Shown here piece after piece: positions 44,794 through 52,852 of a stretch of 64,000 bases of DNA. The notes under the pieces were generated by a model. That model was given only the letters and a program-made list of their open reading frames with translations. It ran no database searches and was not told where the DNA came from. The stretch comes from Thermoanaerobacterales bacterium (GTDB lineage: Bacteria; Actinomycetota; Acidimicrobiia; Acidimicrobiales; VFJN01), in contig PKRH01000001.1 of the NCBI GenBank assembly GCA_017577565.1, positions 1-64,000 on the forward strand, written 5' to 3'. The position numbers and the translations under genes were made by a program. How positions within the stretch are numbered: the first letter of the stretch is position 1; every line of letters begins with the position of its first letter.

Positions 44794-45732
44794 TCAGTCG
44801 GTGGTCGTCAGGATCTCGGCGCCGTCGTCGGTGACGAGCAGGGTGTGCTCGAACTGGGCCGTCCGCTTGCGGTCGACGGTCACCGCCGTCCAGCCGTCGG
44901 GCCAGATCTCGTGCTGCCAGGCCCCCATCGTGATCATCGGCTCGATGGTGAAGGTCATGCCGGGCTCGAGGATCGTCGTGGCCCGCGGGTCGTCGTAGTG
45001 GGGGATCTGCAGGTCGGTGTGGAACTCCTCGGCGATGCCGTGGCCGACGAAGGCCCGGACGACGCCGTAGCCGTGGGCCTCGGCGTGCTCCTGGATGGCC
45101 CGGCCGATGGCCCGCACCGGCCGCCCGGGCTTCACCGCGGCGATGCCCCGCTCGAGGCAGGCGCGCGTGACCTCGATGAGCCGGGCCGACGCCTCGTCGA
45201 TCTGCCCGACCGGGAACGTGGCGTTGGTGTCGCCGTGCACCCCGTCGAGGTAGATCGTCACGTCGAGGTTCACGATGTCGCCGTCGCGCAGCGGGCGGTC
45301 GTCGGGGATGCCGTGACAGATGACCTCGTTGACCGAGGTGCAGAGCGACTTGGGGAACCCGCCGTAGTTGAGCGGGCTGGGGTAGCCGCCCCGCTTGATG
45401 ATCTCCTCGTGGCACAGGGCGTCGAGCTCGTCGGTGGTGACGCCCGGCGCCACCGCGGCGCCGACCACCTGCAGCACCTCGGCCGCGGCCCGGCCGGCGG
45501 CCCGCATGCGCTCGATGACCTCGGGCGAGCGGACGTGCGGGCCCGGCGTGCGCGTCGGCACGCCGGTCTCGGCGTACGGCGGGCGCGGGATGTGGTCGGG
45601 CACCGGCCGGGGCGGGCTGATCCTCCCCGGGCGGACACGCTCGGTGCTCGCCTTGTGGCACCGCTTGTACTTGCGCCCGCTACCGCACCAGCAGGGATCG
45701 TTGGCCTTCGGGGCGACGACGGTCGTAGGCAT
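44794..45732 (-). CDS. map: Methionine aminopeptidase with N-terminal SEC-C motif
   Basis: The 312-residue enzyme removes the initiator Met from new proteins. Residues about 10-26 hold a SEC-C zinc motif ([13 protein letters not shown]), as in several actinobacterial and plant enzymes, which may contact the ribosome. The type I catalytic domain has ligands in [18 protein letters not shown] (two Asp), VGHGIAEEF (His), FTIEPMIT (Glu) and QFEHTLLV (Glu). ATG 45732 follows TAGCCT (45742-45747) by 9 nt. Codon quality is good over the whole frame. Confidence 0.96.
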   Translation of the reverse strand: MPTTVVAPKANDPCWCGSGRKYKRCHKASTERVRPGRISPPRPVPDHIPRPPYAETGVPTRTPGPHVRSPEVIERMRAAGRAAAEVLQVVGAAVAPGVTTDELDALCHEEIIKRGGYPSPLNYGGFPKSLCTSVNEVICHGIPDDRPLRDGDIVNLDVTIYLDGVHGDTNATFPVGQIDEASARLIEVTRACLERGIAAVKPGRPVRAIGRAIQEHAEAHGYGVVRAFVGHGIAEEFHTDLQIPHYDDPRATTILEPGMTFTIEPMITMGAWQHEIWPDGWTAVTVDRKRTAQFEHTLLVTDDGAEILTTTD

Positions 45733-45832
45733 GACCACGACAGGCTACCGACGCGGCGACCGACAGCGTCCGCTGCCCGGGGCCCGCGGCCCGCGATGAT
45801 GGGCGGGCGCAGGAGAGCGGAGGGAGGTCCCC

Positions 45833-46942
45833 ATGGAGGTCGTGCTCGCGGGTGTCGAGCTGCGCGTCGTCCGCATGACGCTGGCCCGGCCGTTCGCGAG
45901 CGCCCGCGGCACCCGCCGGCGGCGCGACGTCGTCCTCGTGCGGGCGATCGTCGCCGACGGCCCCGACGGGTGGGGCGAGTGCGTCGCCGAGCCCGAGCCG
46001 ACCTACTGGCCCGAGTACACCGAGGGGGCCCTCCACGTCCTCGAGCACCACCTCGTGCCCCGGATGCTGGCGGGCCGGTCGCTGCGCGAGGTGCGCGGGC
46101 ACCACATGGCCAAGGCCGCCCTGGAGTGCGCGGCGCTGGACGCCGGCCTGCGGGCCGAGGGCCGGTCGGTGGCGGCCTTCCTGGGCGCCACCCGGCCCGT
46201 CGTGCCCACCGGGATCGCCCTCGGCCTCACCCGCGACGTCGACGCCCTCGTCGACGCCGTCCTCCACTGGCACGGCAAGGGCCACCGGGCCTTCAAGCTG
46301 AAGGTGGCGCCGGGGTGGGACGTCGAGCCGGTGCGGGCCGTCCGCTCGACCGTCGGCGACGAGGTGGCGCTGCTCGTCGACGCCAACGGCAGCTACCGCA
46401 GCGGCGACGACGACCACCGGGCGGCGCTGAAGGCGCTCGCCGACCCCGAGCTGGGCCTCGTCGCCATCGAGCAGCCCTTCCCGCCCGACGACCTGCTCGG
46501 CCACGCCGACCTGGCGGCGCGGATCGAGGTCCCCGTCTGCCTCGACGAGTCGATCGCCTCCCTGGCCGACCTGGAGACCGCCATCGCGCTCGGGGCCTGC
46601 GGGGCGGTCAGCCTGAAGGTGGGGCGGGTCGGCGGTCTGCTCGAGGCCCGCCGCATCCACCAGCGCTGCCGCGACGCCGGCGTGTCGCTGCGCTGCGGCG
46701 GCATGCTCGAGACCGGGCTGGGACGGGCGCTCAACCTGGCGGTCGCCGCCCTGCCGGGGTGCAACCTGCCGCCCGACATGGGACCCTCCGAGCGCTACTA
46801 CACGACCGACCTGACCACGCCGTTCGACTCCCGGGGCGGCACGATGATCGTCCCCGACGGCCCCGGGCTCGGGGTCGAGCCGCTGCCCGAGGTGCTCGAC
46901 GAGGTCACGATCTCCCTCCGCACCATCCGGACCGAACAGTGA
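45833..46942 (+). CDS. Enolase-superfamily enzyme, OSBS/N-succinylamino acid racemase type
   Basis: A 369-residue enzyme with a capping domain and a (beta/alpha)7 barrel. The catalytic Lys pair is in FKLKVAPG (about residue 162), with the metal ligands in LLVDANGS (Asp), AIEQPFP (Glu) and CLDESIA (Asp), and the second base in VSLKVGRVGG (Lys, about 262). The end GGMLETGLGRALNLA...CNLPPDMG is the type shared by o-succinylbenzoate synthase (MenC) and N-succinylamino acid racemase. Since no other men genes are present and its stop overlaps a threonine dehydratase (GTGA), a racemase or dipeptide-type role deserves weight. ATG 45833 follows GGAGGTCCCC. Confidence 0.88.
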   Translation: MEVVLAGVELRVVRMTLARPFASARGTRRRRDVVLVRAIVADGPDGWGECVAEPEPTYWPEYTEGALHVLEHHLVPRMLAGRSLREVRGHHMAKAALECAALDAGLRAEGRSVAAFLGATRPVVPTGIALGLTRDVDALVDAVLHWHGKGHRAFKLKVAPGWDVEPVRAVRSTVGDEVALLVDANGSYRSGDDDHRAALKALADPELGLVAIEQPFPPDDLLGHADLAARIEVPVCLDESIASLADLETAIALGACGAVSLKVGRVGGLLEARRIHQRCRDAGVSLRCGGMLETGLGRALNLAVAALPGCNLPPDMGPSERYYTTDLTTPFDSRGGTMIVPDGPGLGVEPLPEVLDEVTISLRTIRTEQ

Positions 46943-48201
46943 AGCCTCCCGACCTGCCCGTCACCTTCGAGGACGTCCTCGCCGCCGCCGACCGCCTGGA
47001 GGGCGCCATCGAGCGCACCCCGACCGCCCACTCCCGCGTCCTGTCCGACGTGCTCGGCTGCCACGTCGTCGTCAAGTTCGAGAACCTGCAGTTCGTCTCG
47101 TCGTTCAAGGAGCGGGGCGCGCTCAACGTGCTGGCCCAGCTGAGCGAGGACGAGCGGGCGGCCGGCGTCGTCGCCATGTCGGCCGGCAACCACGCCCAGG
47201 CGGTCGCCTACCACGCCACCCGGCTGGGCATCGACGCCACGATCGTCATGCCCACGGCGACGCCGTTCGTCAAGGTGCAGCGCACCCGCGAGCTCGGCGC
47301 CCGGGTGGTCCTGCGGGGCGACGACCTCGCCGAGGCCGAGGCCGAGGCCAAGCGGCTCGTCGCCGAGGAGGGCCGCACCTACGTCCACCCCTTCGACGAC
47401 CCGGCGGTCATCGCGGGCCAGGGCACGTGCGCGTTGGAGCTGCTGGGCGACGCCCCCGACCTCGACGCCCTCGTCGTGCCGGTGGGCGGCGGCGGCCTGC
47501 TGGCCGGCATGGCGGTGGCGGCCCGGCACCTGCGGCCGGGCATCGAGCTGGTCGGCGTCCAGACCGAGCGCTACCCGGCCATGGCCGACCACGTGCACCG
47601 CACCCACCACGAGGTCGGCGGGGCCAGCATCGCCGAGGGCATCGCCGTCCCCCGGCCGGGCGAGCTGACCACCCGGATCGTCGACGCCCTGGTCGACGAC
47701 GTCGTCACGGTGACGGAGACCCACATCGAGGAGGCGATGAACCTCCTCCTGGAGATCGAGAAGGTCGTGGTCGAGGGCGCCGGGGCGGCCGGGATCGCCG
47801 CGCTCATCGAGCACCGGGAGCGGTTCGCCGGGCGGAAGGTCGGCGTCGTGCTCACCGGCGGGAACGTCGACTCCCGCCTGCTGGCGTCGGTGATCATGCG
47901 GGGGCTCATCCGCAACGGCCGCCTGACCCGGCTGCACGTCGAGGTGCCGGACGTGCCCGGCAGCCTGGCGACGATCACCCGCGTGCTCGGCGACGTGGGC
48001 GCCAACATCGTCGAGATCCTCCACCAGCGCATGTTCGTCGACCTCTCGGCGAAGTCGGCCCAGGTCGAGGTGACGGTCGAGACCCTCGACCGCGACCACG
48101 CCGACCGGGTCGTCGAGGCGCTGGCGGCCGCCGGCTACGTCGTGCGGGTGGGACGGTTCACGTTCCGGGACGCGCCGCCGCCGGTCTCGCCCGGCGGCTG
48201 A
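46939..48201 (+). CDS. ilvA: Threonine ammonia-lyase (catabolic type with ACT domain)
   Basis: A 420-residue PLP enzyme that turns threonine (and serine) into 2-oxobutyrate and ammonia. The PLP lysine is in SSFKERGA (about residue 55), the phosphate loop GGGGLLAG (about 183), and SAGNHAQAVAYHA (about 80) is the substrate loop. An ACT domain (about 335-420, VPDVPGSLATITRVLGDVGANIVEI) suggests amino-acid control; length and single ACT are closer to the TdcB/IlvA short form. GTG 46939 overlaps the enolase stop, so it depends on that gene for translation. Confidence 0.95.
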   Translation: MKPPDLPVTFEDVLAAADRLEGAIERTPTAHSRVLSDVLGCHVVVKFENLQFVSSFKERGALNVLAQLSEDERAAGVVAMSAGNHAQAVAYHATRLGIDATIVMPTATPFVKVQRTRELGARVVLRGDDLAEAEAEAKRLVAEEGRTYVHPFDDPAVIAGQGTCALELLGDAPDLDALVVPVGGGGLLAGMAVAARHLRPGIELVGVQTERYPAMADHVHRTHHEVGGASIAEGIAVPRPGELTTRIVDALVDDVVTVTETHIEEAMNLLLEIEKVVVEGAGAAGIAALIEHRERFAGRKVGVVLTGGNVDSRLLASVIMRGLIRNGRLTRLHVEVPDVPGSLATITRVLGDVGANIVEILHQRMFVDLSAKSAQVEVTVETLDRDHADRVVEALAAAGYVVRVGRFTFRDAPPPVSPGG

Positions 48202-48333
48202 GGTCGCGGCCGACGGCGGTCCGGGCGGTGCGCACCTCCGGGCCGTCGCGGGTTGCGTAACGTGCGGAGGACGACACGATCCGACCGGGCATGCAGGGTT
48301 GGGGCCCGTCCGGCCCGGGCAGATGGACGAGCG

Positions 48334-48723
48334 ATGCGAGCCTCCGCACACTTCCCGCGCGCTCCGGAGCAGGTGGCGGCGGCGCGCGCCTTCGCCCGCG
48401 CGACCCTCGGCACCTCGTCCTCCTCGCAGGTGGTGGATGACGTCGTCCTCGTGGTCAGCGAGCTGGTCACCAACGCCGTCCTCCACGGCGCCGGCGACGT
48501 CGAGGTGACCGTCGACCGCTCGGGCGACGTCATCCGGGTCGAGGTCGCCGACGGGGGCGGCGCCGAGCTGCCCCGCCCCGGGTGCCCGGGCGCGGGCGAC
48601 GTCACCGGGCGGGGGCTCGCCATCGTCGACGCGCTGGCCGACGCCTGGGGCGACGGCGTCGACGACCGGGGGCGCACCCGGGTGTGGGTGGAGCTCAGCC
48701 CGCCGCCCGGACCAGCGCGGTGA
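48334..48723 (+). CDS. RsbW-like anti-sigma/ATP-binding kinase
   Basis: A 129-residue HATPase_c protein with the N-box ELVTNAVLHGAG (about residues 45-56) and the G-boxes EVADGGGAELPR and GDVTGRGLAIVDALADAWG (about 70-106). Such single-domain ATPases are usually anti-sigma factors that respond to stress, or partners of phosphatases. No sigma factor or anti-sigma antagonist is adjacent, so it is an orphan. ATG 48334 is a choice; earlier in-frame codons exist and a TAACGT box at 48256-48261 lies too far for a leaderless start. Its end overlaps azlD by 29 nt (convergent). Confidence 0.85.
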   Translation: MRASAHFPRAPEQVAAARAFARATLGTSSSSQVVDDVVLVVSELVTNAVLHGAGDVEVTVDRSGDVIRVEVADGGGAELPRPGCPGAGDVTGRGLAIVDALADAWGDGVDDRGRTRVWVELSPPPGPAR

Positions 48724-49006
48724 CGGCGGCGGCCGCCACGACGACGAGCACGAAGGGTGCCCGCCCTCGTGACCCGGCGACCAGCGCGACCGCCACCGCC
48801 AGCCCCGCGGCGCGCGCGTCGACGACGATCCGCCGGTCGCCCCCGAGCGTGTTGACGACGACGAGGGCCGGCAGCAGCGCGGCGGGCAGCAGGGCGGCGA
48901 GCCGCAGCGCCCGGCCGTCGGTGGCCCGGGGCCCGAGCAGAACGAGCCCCACGACCTTCAGCCCGTAGGCACCGGCCGCCAGGCCGAGCAGCGGCCACCA
49001 GCTCAC
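48695..49006 (-). CDS. azlD: AzlD branched-chain amino acid exporter subunit
   Basis: A 103-residue membrane protein with three or four helices (LAAGAYGLKVVGLVLLGP, LLPAALLPALVVVNTL). AzlD works with AzlC to expel branched-chain amino acids and analogues. GTG 49006 overlaps azlC as GTGA. Its end runs 29 nt into the RsbW-like gene on the other strand. Confidence 0.9.
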   Translation of the reverse strand: MSWWPLLGLAAGAYGLKVVGLVLLGPRATDGRALRLAALLPAALLPALVVVNTLGGDRRIVVDARAAGLAVAVALVAGSRGRAPFVLVVVAAAAVTALVRAAG

Positions 49007-49704
49007 CGCTCCTCCCGGCGGGCGAAGAGCAGGCCGGGGACGACGCCCAGCGCGGCGGCGATGATCGGCAGCCCGGCCGGTGCCAGGGGGATCAGCACCA
49101 GCGCGACGAGCGCGCCGGCGGCGGCCGCCACCTGCCCCTCCCGCCGTCGCAGGTGGGGGACGGCGAGGACGACGAACCCCGCGGGGAAGGCGGCGTCGAG
49201 CCCGAGCGCCTCGGGGTCGCCGATGGCGTCGCCGGCCAGCGCGCCGAGCAGCGTGCCGACGTTCCAGAACACGAAGACCGACACGCCGGTGGCCCAGAAC
49301 GTGCGCGCCCGCAGGCGACCTTCGGGCTGGGCGGTGGCCATCGCCGTCGTCTCGTCGATGACGAGCTGCGCCCCCAGCAGGCGCTGGGCCAGCGGGAGCT
49401 TGCCGAGCGTCGGGGCCATGGCGACGCCGTAGGCGGCGTTGCGGGCGGCGAGCAGCAGCGCGGAGCCGAGCGCCGAGCCCATCGAGCCGCCCGCCTCGAC
49501 GACGCTCACCGCGGCGAACTGGCTGGCCCCGGTGAACACGAGCAGCGACATCACCACCGCCTGCGGGACGGTGAGCCCGGCGGTGGTGGCCAGCACGCCG
49601 AAGGACATGCCGAACACGCTGATGGCGAGGCCGAGCACCCAGACGGCGCGGCGGACGGGCGTCGGCAGCACGGCGTCGTGCTGCGTCGGGGCCTCCTGGG
49701 TCAC
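49003..49704 (-). CDS. azlC: AzlC branched-chain amino acid exporter subunit
   Basis: A 233-residue membrane protein, seven to eight helices, of the AzlC family. Typical are SVFGMSFGVLATTAGLTVPQAVVMSLLVFTGASQFAAV (about residues 30-70) and RNAAYGVAMAPTL (about 85). GTG 49704 gives VTQEAPTQ. The exporter removes excess branched-chain amino acids or toxic analogues. No Lrp-type regulator is adjacent. Confidence 0.92.
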   Translation of the reverse strand: MTQEAPTQHDAVLPTPVRRAVWVLGLAISVFGMSFGVLATTAGLTVPQAVVMSLLVFTGASQFAAVSVVEAGGSMGSALGSALLLAARNAAYGVAMAPTLGKLPLAQRLLGAQLVIDETTAMATAQPEGRLRARTFWATGVSVFVFWNVGTLLGALAGDAIGDPEALGLDAAFPAGFVVLAVPHLRRREGQVAAAAGALVALVLIPLAPAGLPIIAAALGVVPGLLFARREER

Positions 49705-49795
49705 CGACCGAGACTGCCCGCGCCGCCGGTGCCGGCGCCACACGGAAACGGGCGCCCGGCCCCACGCGGCGCGGCCGGGCGCCCCGGCGGCCGGG

Positions 49796-50773
49796 TCAGC
49801 GCCGCTCGAACCAGGCCCGGGGGTTGGCCACGAGCATCTCGTCGATCTGCTCGTCGGTGACCCCCCGGGCCCGCAGCTCGGGCAGCACGTCGTTGTGGAT
49901 GTGCAGGTAGTGCCAGTTGGGCAGGGCCGGCTTGAGGTCGGGCTGGATCCAGTCGATGTAGCAGGAGGCGTCGTGCGCCAGGACCAGGCGCGACGAGTAG
50001 CCCCGCCGGCACAGCTCGGCCACCGTCTCGACGCGCTGGTCGAAGGGCAGGACGGCGTCGATCCCGAAGCGGTCCATGCCGAGCAGGAACCCCTCCTCGG
50101 CGTAGCGGGACAGCAGGTCGACGTCGGGCGAGTCGCCGACGTGGGCCAGCAGCACGTGCCGGGGCTCGACCCCCTCCTCGCCGAGCACCCGGCGGACCTC
50201 GGCCATCGTGTCGTCGGCCGGGCGGTTGTGGACCATGATCGGCGCGCCGGTCTCGGCGTGCGCCTGGGCCACCGCCCGCAGGACCCGCTCGACCCCGGCG
50301 GTCAGGCCGTGGTGGTCGATGGCGCACTTGAAGAACGCCGCCTTGATGCCGGTGCCCTGGATGCCCTCGGTGACGTCGCGCACGAACAGCTCGACCAGGG
50401 GGTCGGGCAGGCCGGGGAGGGCGCCCGGGCCCCGCAGCGCGAAGAACCCGGGCACGTCGGCGTAGGTGTAGAGCCCGGTCGCCGGGACGATGTTCAGCTC
50501 GGGCACCGACTCGTTGACCCGGGCGATGCGGCGGACGTCGCGCCCGAGGCCGTCGACGGTGGGGTCGACGATCGTGCGGACGCCGACCTCGACGAGGGCC
50601 CGCAGCTTCTCGACCGCCTCGGCGACCTTCTCCTCCTCGTCCCACTCGTCCGACCAGTTGTTCTGGCTGTCGGGGGTCAGCACGAAGACGTGCTCGTGCA
50701 TGAGCGTGACCCCCAGCTCGCTGGTGGGCACCGGTCCCCGCACGGTCTCGACGTGGGTGACGGTCGTCGCCAT
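49796..50773 (-). CDS. Phosphotriesterase-like lactonase
   Basis: A 325-residue amidohydrolase-superfamily protein. The metal centre is MHEHVF (HxH), the carbamylated Lys in AAFFKCAID (about 157), His in IMVHNRP and LLAHVGD (about 190 and 218) and Asp in LAHDASC (about 275). In the phosphotriesterase-like lactonase group most members hydrolyse lactones, including acyl-homoserine lactones, and have weak paraoxonase activity. FGMDRFGID near the end of the barrel supports this. ATG 50773 (MATTVTHVE) is preferred; ATG 50782 is possible. It is divergent from the nitroreductase operon. Confidence 0.93.
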   Translation of the reverse strand: MATTVTHVETVRGPVPTSELGVTLMHEHVFVLTPDSQNNWSDEWDEEEKVAEAVEKLRALVEVGVRTIVDPTVDGLGRDVRRIARVNESVPELNIVPATGLYTYADVPGFFALRGPGALPGLPDPLVELFVRDVTEGIQGTGIKAAFFKCAIDHHGLTAGVERVLRAVAQAHAETGAPIMVHNRPADDTMAEVRRVLGEEGVEPRHVLLAHVGDSPDVDLLSRYAEEGFLLGMDRFGIDAVLPFDQRVETVAELCRRGYSSRLVLAHDASCYIDWIQPDLKPALPNWHYLHIHNDVLPELRARGVTDEQIDEMLVANPRAWFERR

Positions 50774-50853
50774 CTCTCGCATCGCCTCCTCGGGTGTGTG
50801 CGGCACGTCACACTGCCAGACGCTGCGGGGCCCCGCGGCGACGCATCGGGCGG

Positions 50854-50898
50854 TTGCGGGCTAACGGCGTTAGCCCTAGCCTGGCTAACAGCATTAGC
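50854..50898 (+). promoter_or_regulatory. Promoter and two TetR-type operators of the nitroreductase-tetR operon
   Basis: TTGCGG (50854-50859), 17 bp, TAGCCT (50877-50882). A perfect 19-bp palindrome GGGCTAACGGCGTTAGCCC (50858-50876) fills the spacer. A second site GCTAACAGCATTAGC (50884-50898), with 5-bp arms, lies after the -10. The 24-bp spacing of the centres suggests two dimers on opposite phases of the helix. The AGGAGG ribosome site follows at about 50902. Confidence 0.8.
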
Positions 50899-50914
50899 TC
50901 ACAGGAGGTCCCCC

Positions 50915-51376
50915 GTGGCACCCACCCACCACCGTCCGCCCGGCCGGTTCACCCGCCGCGTGTTCAACCCCACCGTCGCCTTCCTGGCCCGCCGGGGCCT
51001 CAGCCTGTGGGGCAGCCGCGTCCTCGAGGTGCGCGGCCGCGCCACCGGCCTCCCCCGCCGCACGCCGGTCAACCTGCTCGACCTCGACGGCGCCACCTAC
51101 CTGGTCTCGCCCCGGGGCGAGGGGCAGTGGGTGCGCAACGCCCGGGCCGCCGGCCGGGTCGCCACGCTGCTCGGGCGCCGGCGGGAGGAGTGGACCGTCC
51201 GCGAGCTGACCGACGACGAGAAGGTGCCGGTGCTGCGGGCCTACCTCGCCCGCTGGCGCTTCGAGTCCGGTGCCTTCTTCGACGGCCGCTCGGCCGACTC
51301 GCCCGACGAGGAGCTCGCCGCCATCGCGCCCCGGCACCCCGTCTTCCGGCTGGAGCCCGCGGGCGCCGCGGCGTGA
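50915..51376 (+). CDS. Deazaflavin (F420)-dependent nitroreductase family protein
   Basis: A 153-residue split-barrel protein of the Ddn/DUF385 type, which uses reduced F420 to reduce nitro compounds, quinones or other small molecules; some members activate the prodrug pretomanid. Signals are LEVRGRATGLPRRTPVNLLDLDGATYLVSPRGEGQWVRNARAAG (about residues 37-85). GTG 50915 has AGGAGG 8 nt upstream. Regulated by the TetR protein that is coupled to it (GTGA overlap). Confidence 0.9.
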   Translation: MAPTHHRPPGRFTRRVFNPTVAFLARRGLSLWGSRVLEVRGRATGLPRRTPVNLLDLDGATYLVSPRGEGQWVRNARAAGRVATLLGRRREEWTVRELTDDEKVPVLRAYLARWRFESGAFFDGRSADSPDEELAAIAPRHPVFRLEPAGAAA

Positions 51377-51939
51377 CGGCACCGGCCCCGTGGCGGCCCC
51401 CCGGCGGGCGGGTGGGCGAGATCGTCGCCGCCGCCCGCCGGGTGCTGGAGCGCGACGGCGAGCTGACCATGCACGCGGTGGCCGCCGAGCTGGGCATCCG
51501 GGCGCCGTCGCTCTACAAGCACGTGGCCGGCAAGGCCGCCCTGGAGGCCGAGCTGGTCGCCGTCGCCCTGGCCGAGATCGGCGAGGCGCTGCACGCCGCC
51601 CTGGACGCCGGCGACGGCGACCGCCGCGACGACGGGGACGGCACCGGTCGGGCGGCCCCGGTCCGGCGCCTGCTCGCCGCCTACCGGCGCCACGCGCTCG
51701 CCCACCCCGCGCTCTACCGGCTGGCCACGTCCGGACCGCTGCCCCGCCACCTCCTGCCGCCGGGGCTGGAGGACTGGGCCGGCGAGCCGTTCCTGCGGGT
51801 GACCGGCGACCCCCACCGGGGCCAGGCGCTGTGGGCCTTCGCCCACGGCATGGTCGTGCTCGAGCTCGACCGGCGCTTCCCCGACCCCACGGTGCTCGAC
51901 CGCACGTGGGAGGAGGGCGCCACCGCGTTCGCCCGCTGA
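51373..51939 (+). CDS. TetR/AcrR family regulator of the nitroreductase operon
   Basis: A 188-residue regulator. The helix-turn-helix is ELTMHAVAAELGIRAPSLYKHVAGKAALEAEL (about residues 29-60), then a helical effector domain with AHPALYRLATSGPLPRHLL and LWAFAHGMVVLELDRRF, as in TetR_C_33/WHG-type proteins. GTG 51373 overlaps the nitroreductase stop. It probably binds the two palindromes at 50858 and 50884. Confidence 0.92.
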   Translation: MTAPAPWRPPGGRVGEIVAAARRVLERDGELTMHAVAAELGIRAPSLYKHVAGKAALEAELVAVALAEIGEALHAALDAGDGDRRDDGDGTGRAAPVRRLLAAYRRHALAHPALYRLATSGPLPRHLLPPGLEDWAGEPFLRVTGDPHRGQALWAFAHGMVVLELDRRFPDPTVLDRTWEEGATAFAR

Positions 51940-51985
51940 CCACGGGGTCCCGCGGCGGCACCCCCGGCACCGCCGGCGCCGCCGG

Positions 51986-52840
51986 CTACGGCCGCCGGTA
52001 GCGCTGCACCGCCAGCGGGGCGAACACGGCGACGAGGCCCGCGGTCCAGGCGAGCGCCAGCCCGACCGAACCGGCCGTCGAGCCGTCGAGGCCGGCCGCC
52101 GCCGGGTCGCCCAGGGCGAGCGAGCGCACGGCGTCGGTCACCACCGTGACCGGCTGGTGCTCGGCGACGGCCTGCAGCCAGCCGGGCATCGAGTCGACCG
52201 GCACGTAGGCGCTCGACACGAACGACAGCGGGAAGACCATCAGCGACATGCCCTGGGCCGCCTGGACGTTGCCGGCCGTCAGGCCGATCAGCGCGAACAG
52301 CCACAGGGCGGCGAAGCCGAACAGCGAGCAGAGCCCGAAAGCCGCCGCGACCTCGAGCGCCGTGCCGTCGGGCCGGAAGCCGACGGCCACGCCGATGGCG
52401 GCCGTGACGACCAGGCCCAGGGTGAGCAGCAGCCACTCGGCGAGCACGCGCCCGACCACGACGGCGGCCCGCGACACCGGCAGCGACCGGAAGCGGTCGG
52501 TGACGCCCTGCTCCATGTCCTCGGCGACGCCGGTCGCGGCCTCGCTGCCGGTGAACAGCACGCTGGTCACCAGGTAGCCGGGGACGAGGAAGTCGACGTA
52601 GGCGATGCCGCCCGTCTCGACCGCGCCGCCGAACACGTAGCGGAACAGGAGCAGGAACATCGCCCCGGTCGTCGTGCTCACCACGAGCAGCTGCGGGGTG
52701 CGGACGAAGCGGCGCACCGACCGGCCGGCGACGGTGAGGGCCGTGGCGACCGGCCCGGGCGGGCCGGCCGGCGGTTCGATGGCGGCGGCCGGGGCGGTGG
52801 CGACGGCGGTGACGGTGGTGGGGACGGTGGTCGTGGACAT
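51986..52840 (-). CDS. ABC-2 type permease (DrrB-like)
   Basis: A 284-residue inner-membrane protein with six helices (TPQLLVVSTTTGAMFLLLF; LLLTLGLVVTAAIGVAVGF), of the ABC-2/DrrB class. Motif MPGWLQAVAEHQPVTVVTDAVRSL before the last helix is characteristic. A disordered 30-residue Thr/Ala/Pro start precedes. It pairs with the ATPase 12 nt upstream to export a drug or lipid. Confidence 0.93.
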   Translation of the reverse strand: MSTTTVPTTVTAVATAPAAAIEPPAGPPGPVATALTVAGRSVRRFVRTPQLLVVSTTTGAMFLLLFRYVFGGAVETGGIAYVDFLVPGYLVTSVLFTGSEAATGVAEDMEQGVTDRFRSLPVSRAAVVVGRVLAEWLLLTLGLVVTAAIGVAVGFRPDGTALEVAAAFGLCSLFGFAALWLFALIGLTAGNVQAAQGMSLMVFPLSFVSSAYVPVDSMPGWLQAVAEHQPVTVVTDAVRSLALGDPAAAGLDGSTAGSVGLALAWTAGLVAVFAPLAVQRYRRP

Positions 52841-52852
52841 CGTCGGCGCTCC

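Noticed and set aside
43483-48201. A very long open frame (over 1500 codons) on the plus strand overlapping several genes
   Set aside because: It is GC-driven shadow coding opposite or out of frame with map, the enolase and others; only its last part (ilvA) is real and in the frame chosen.
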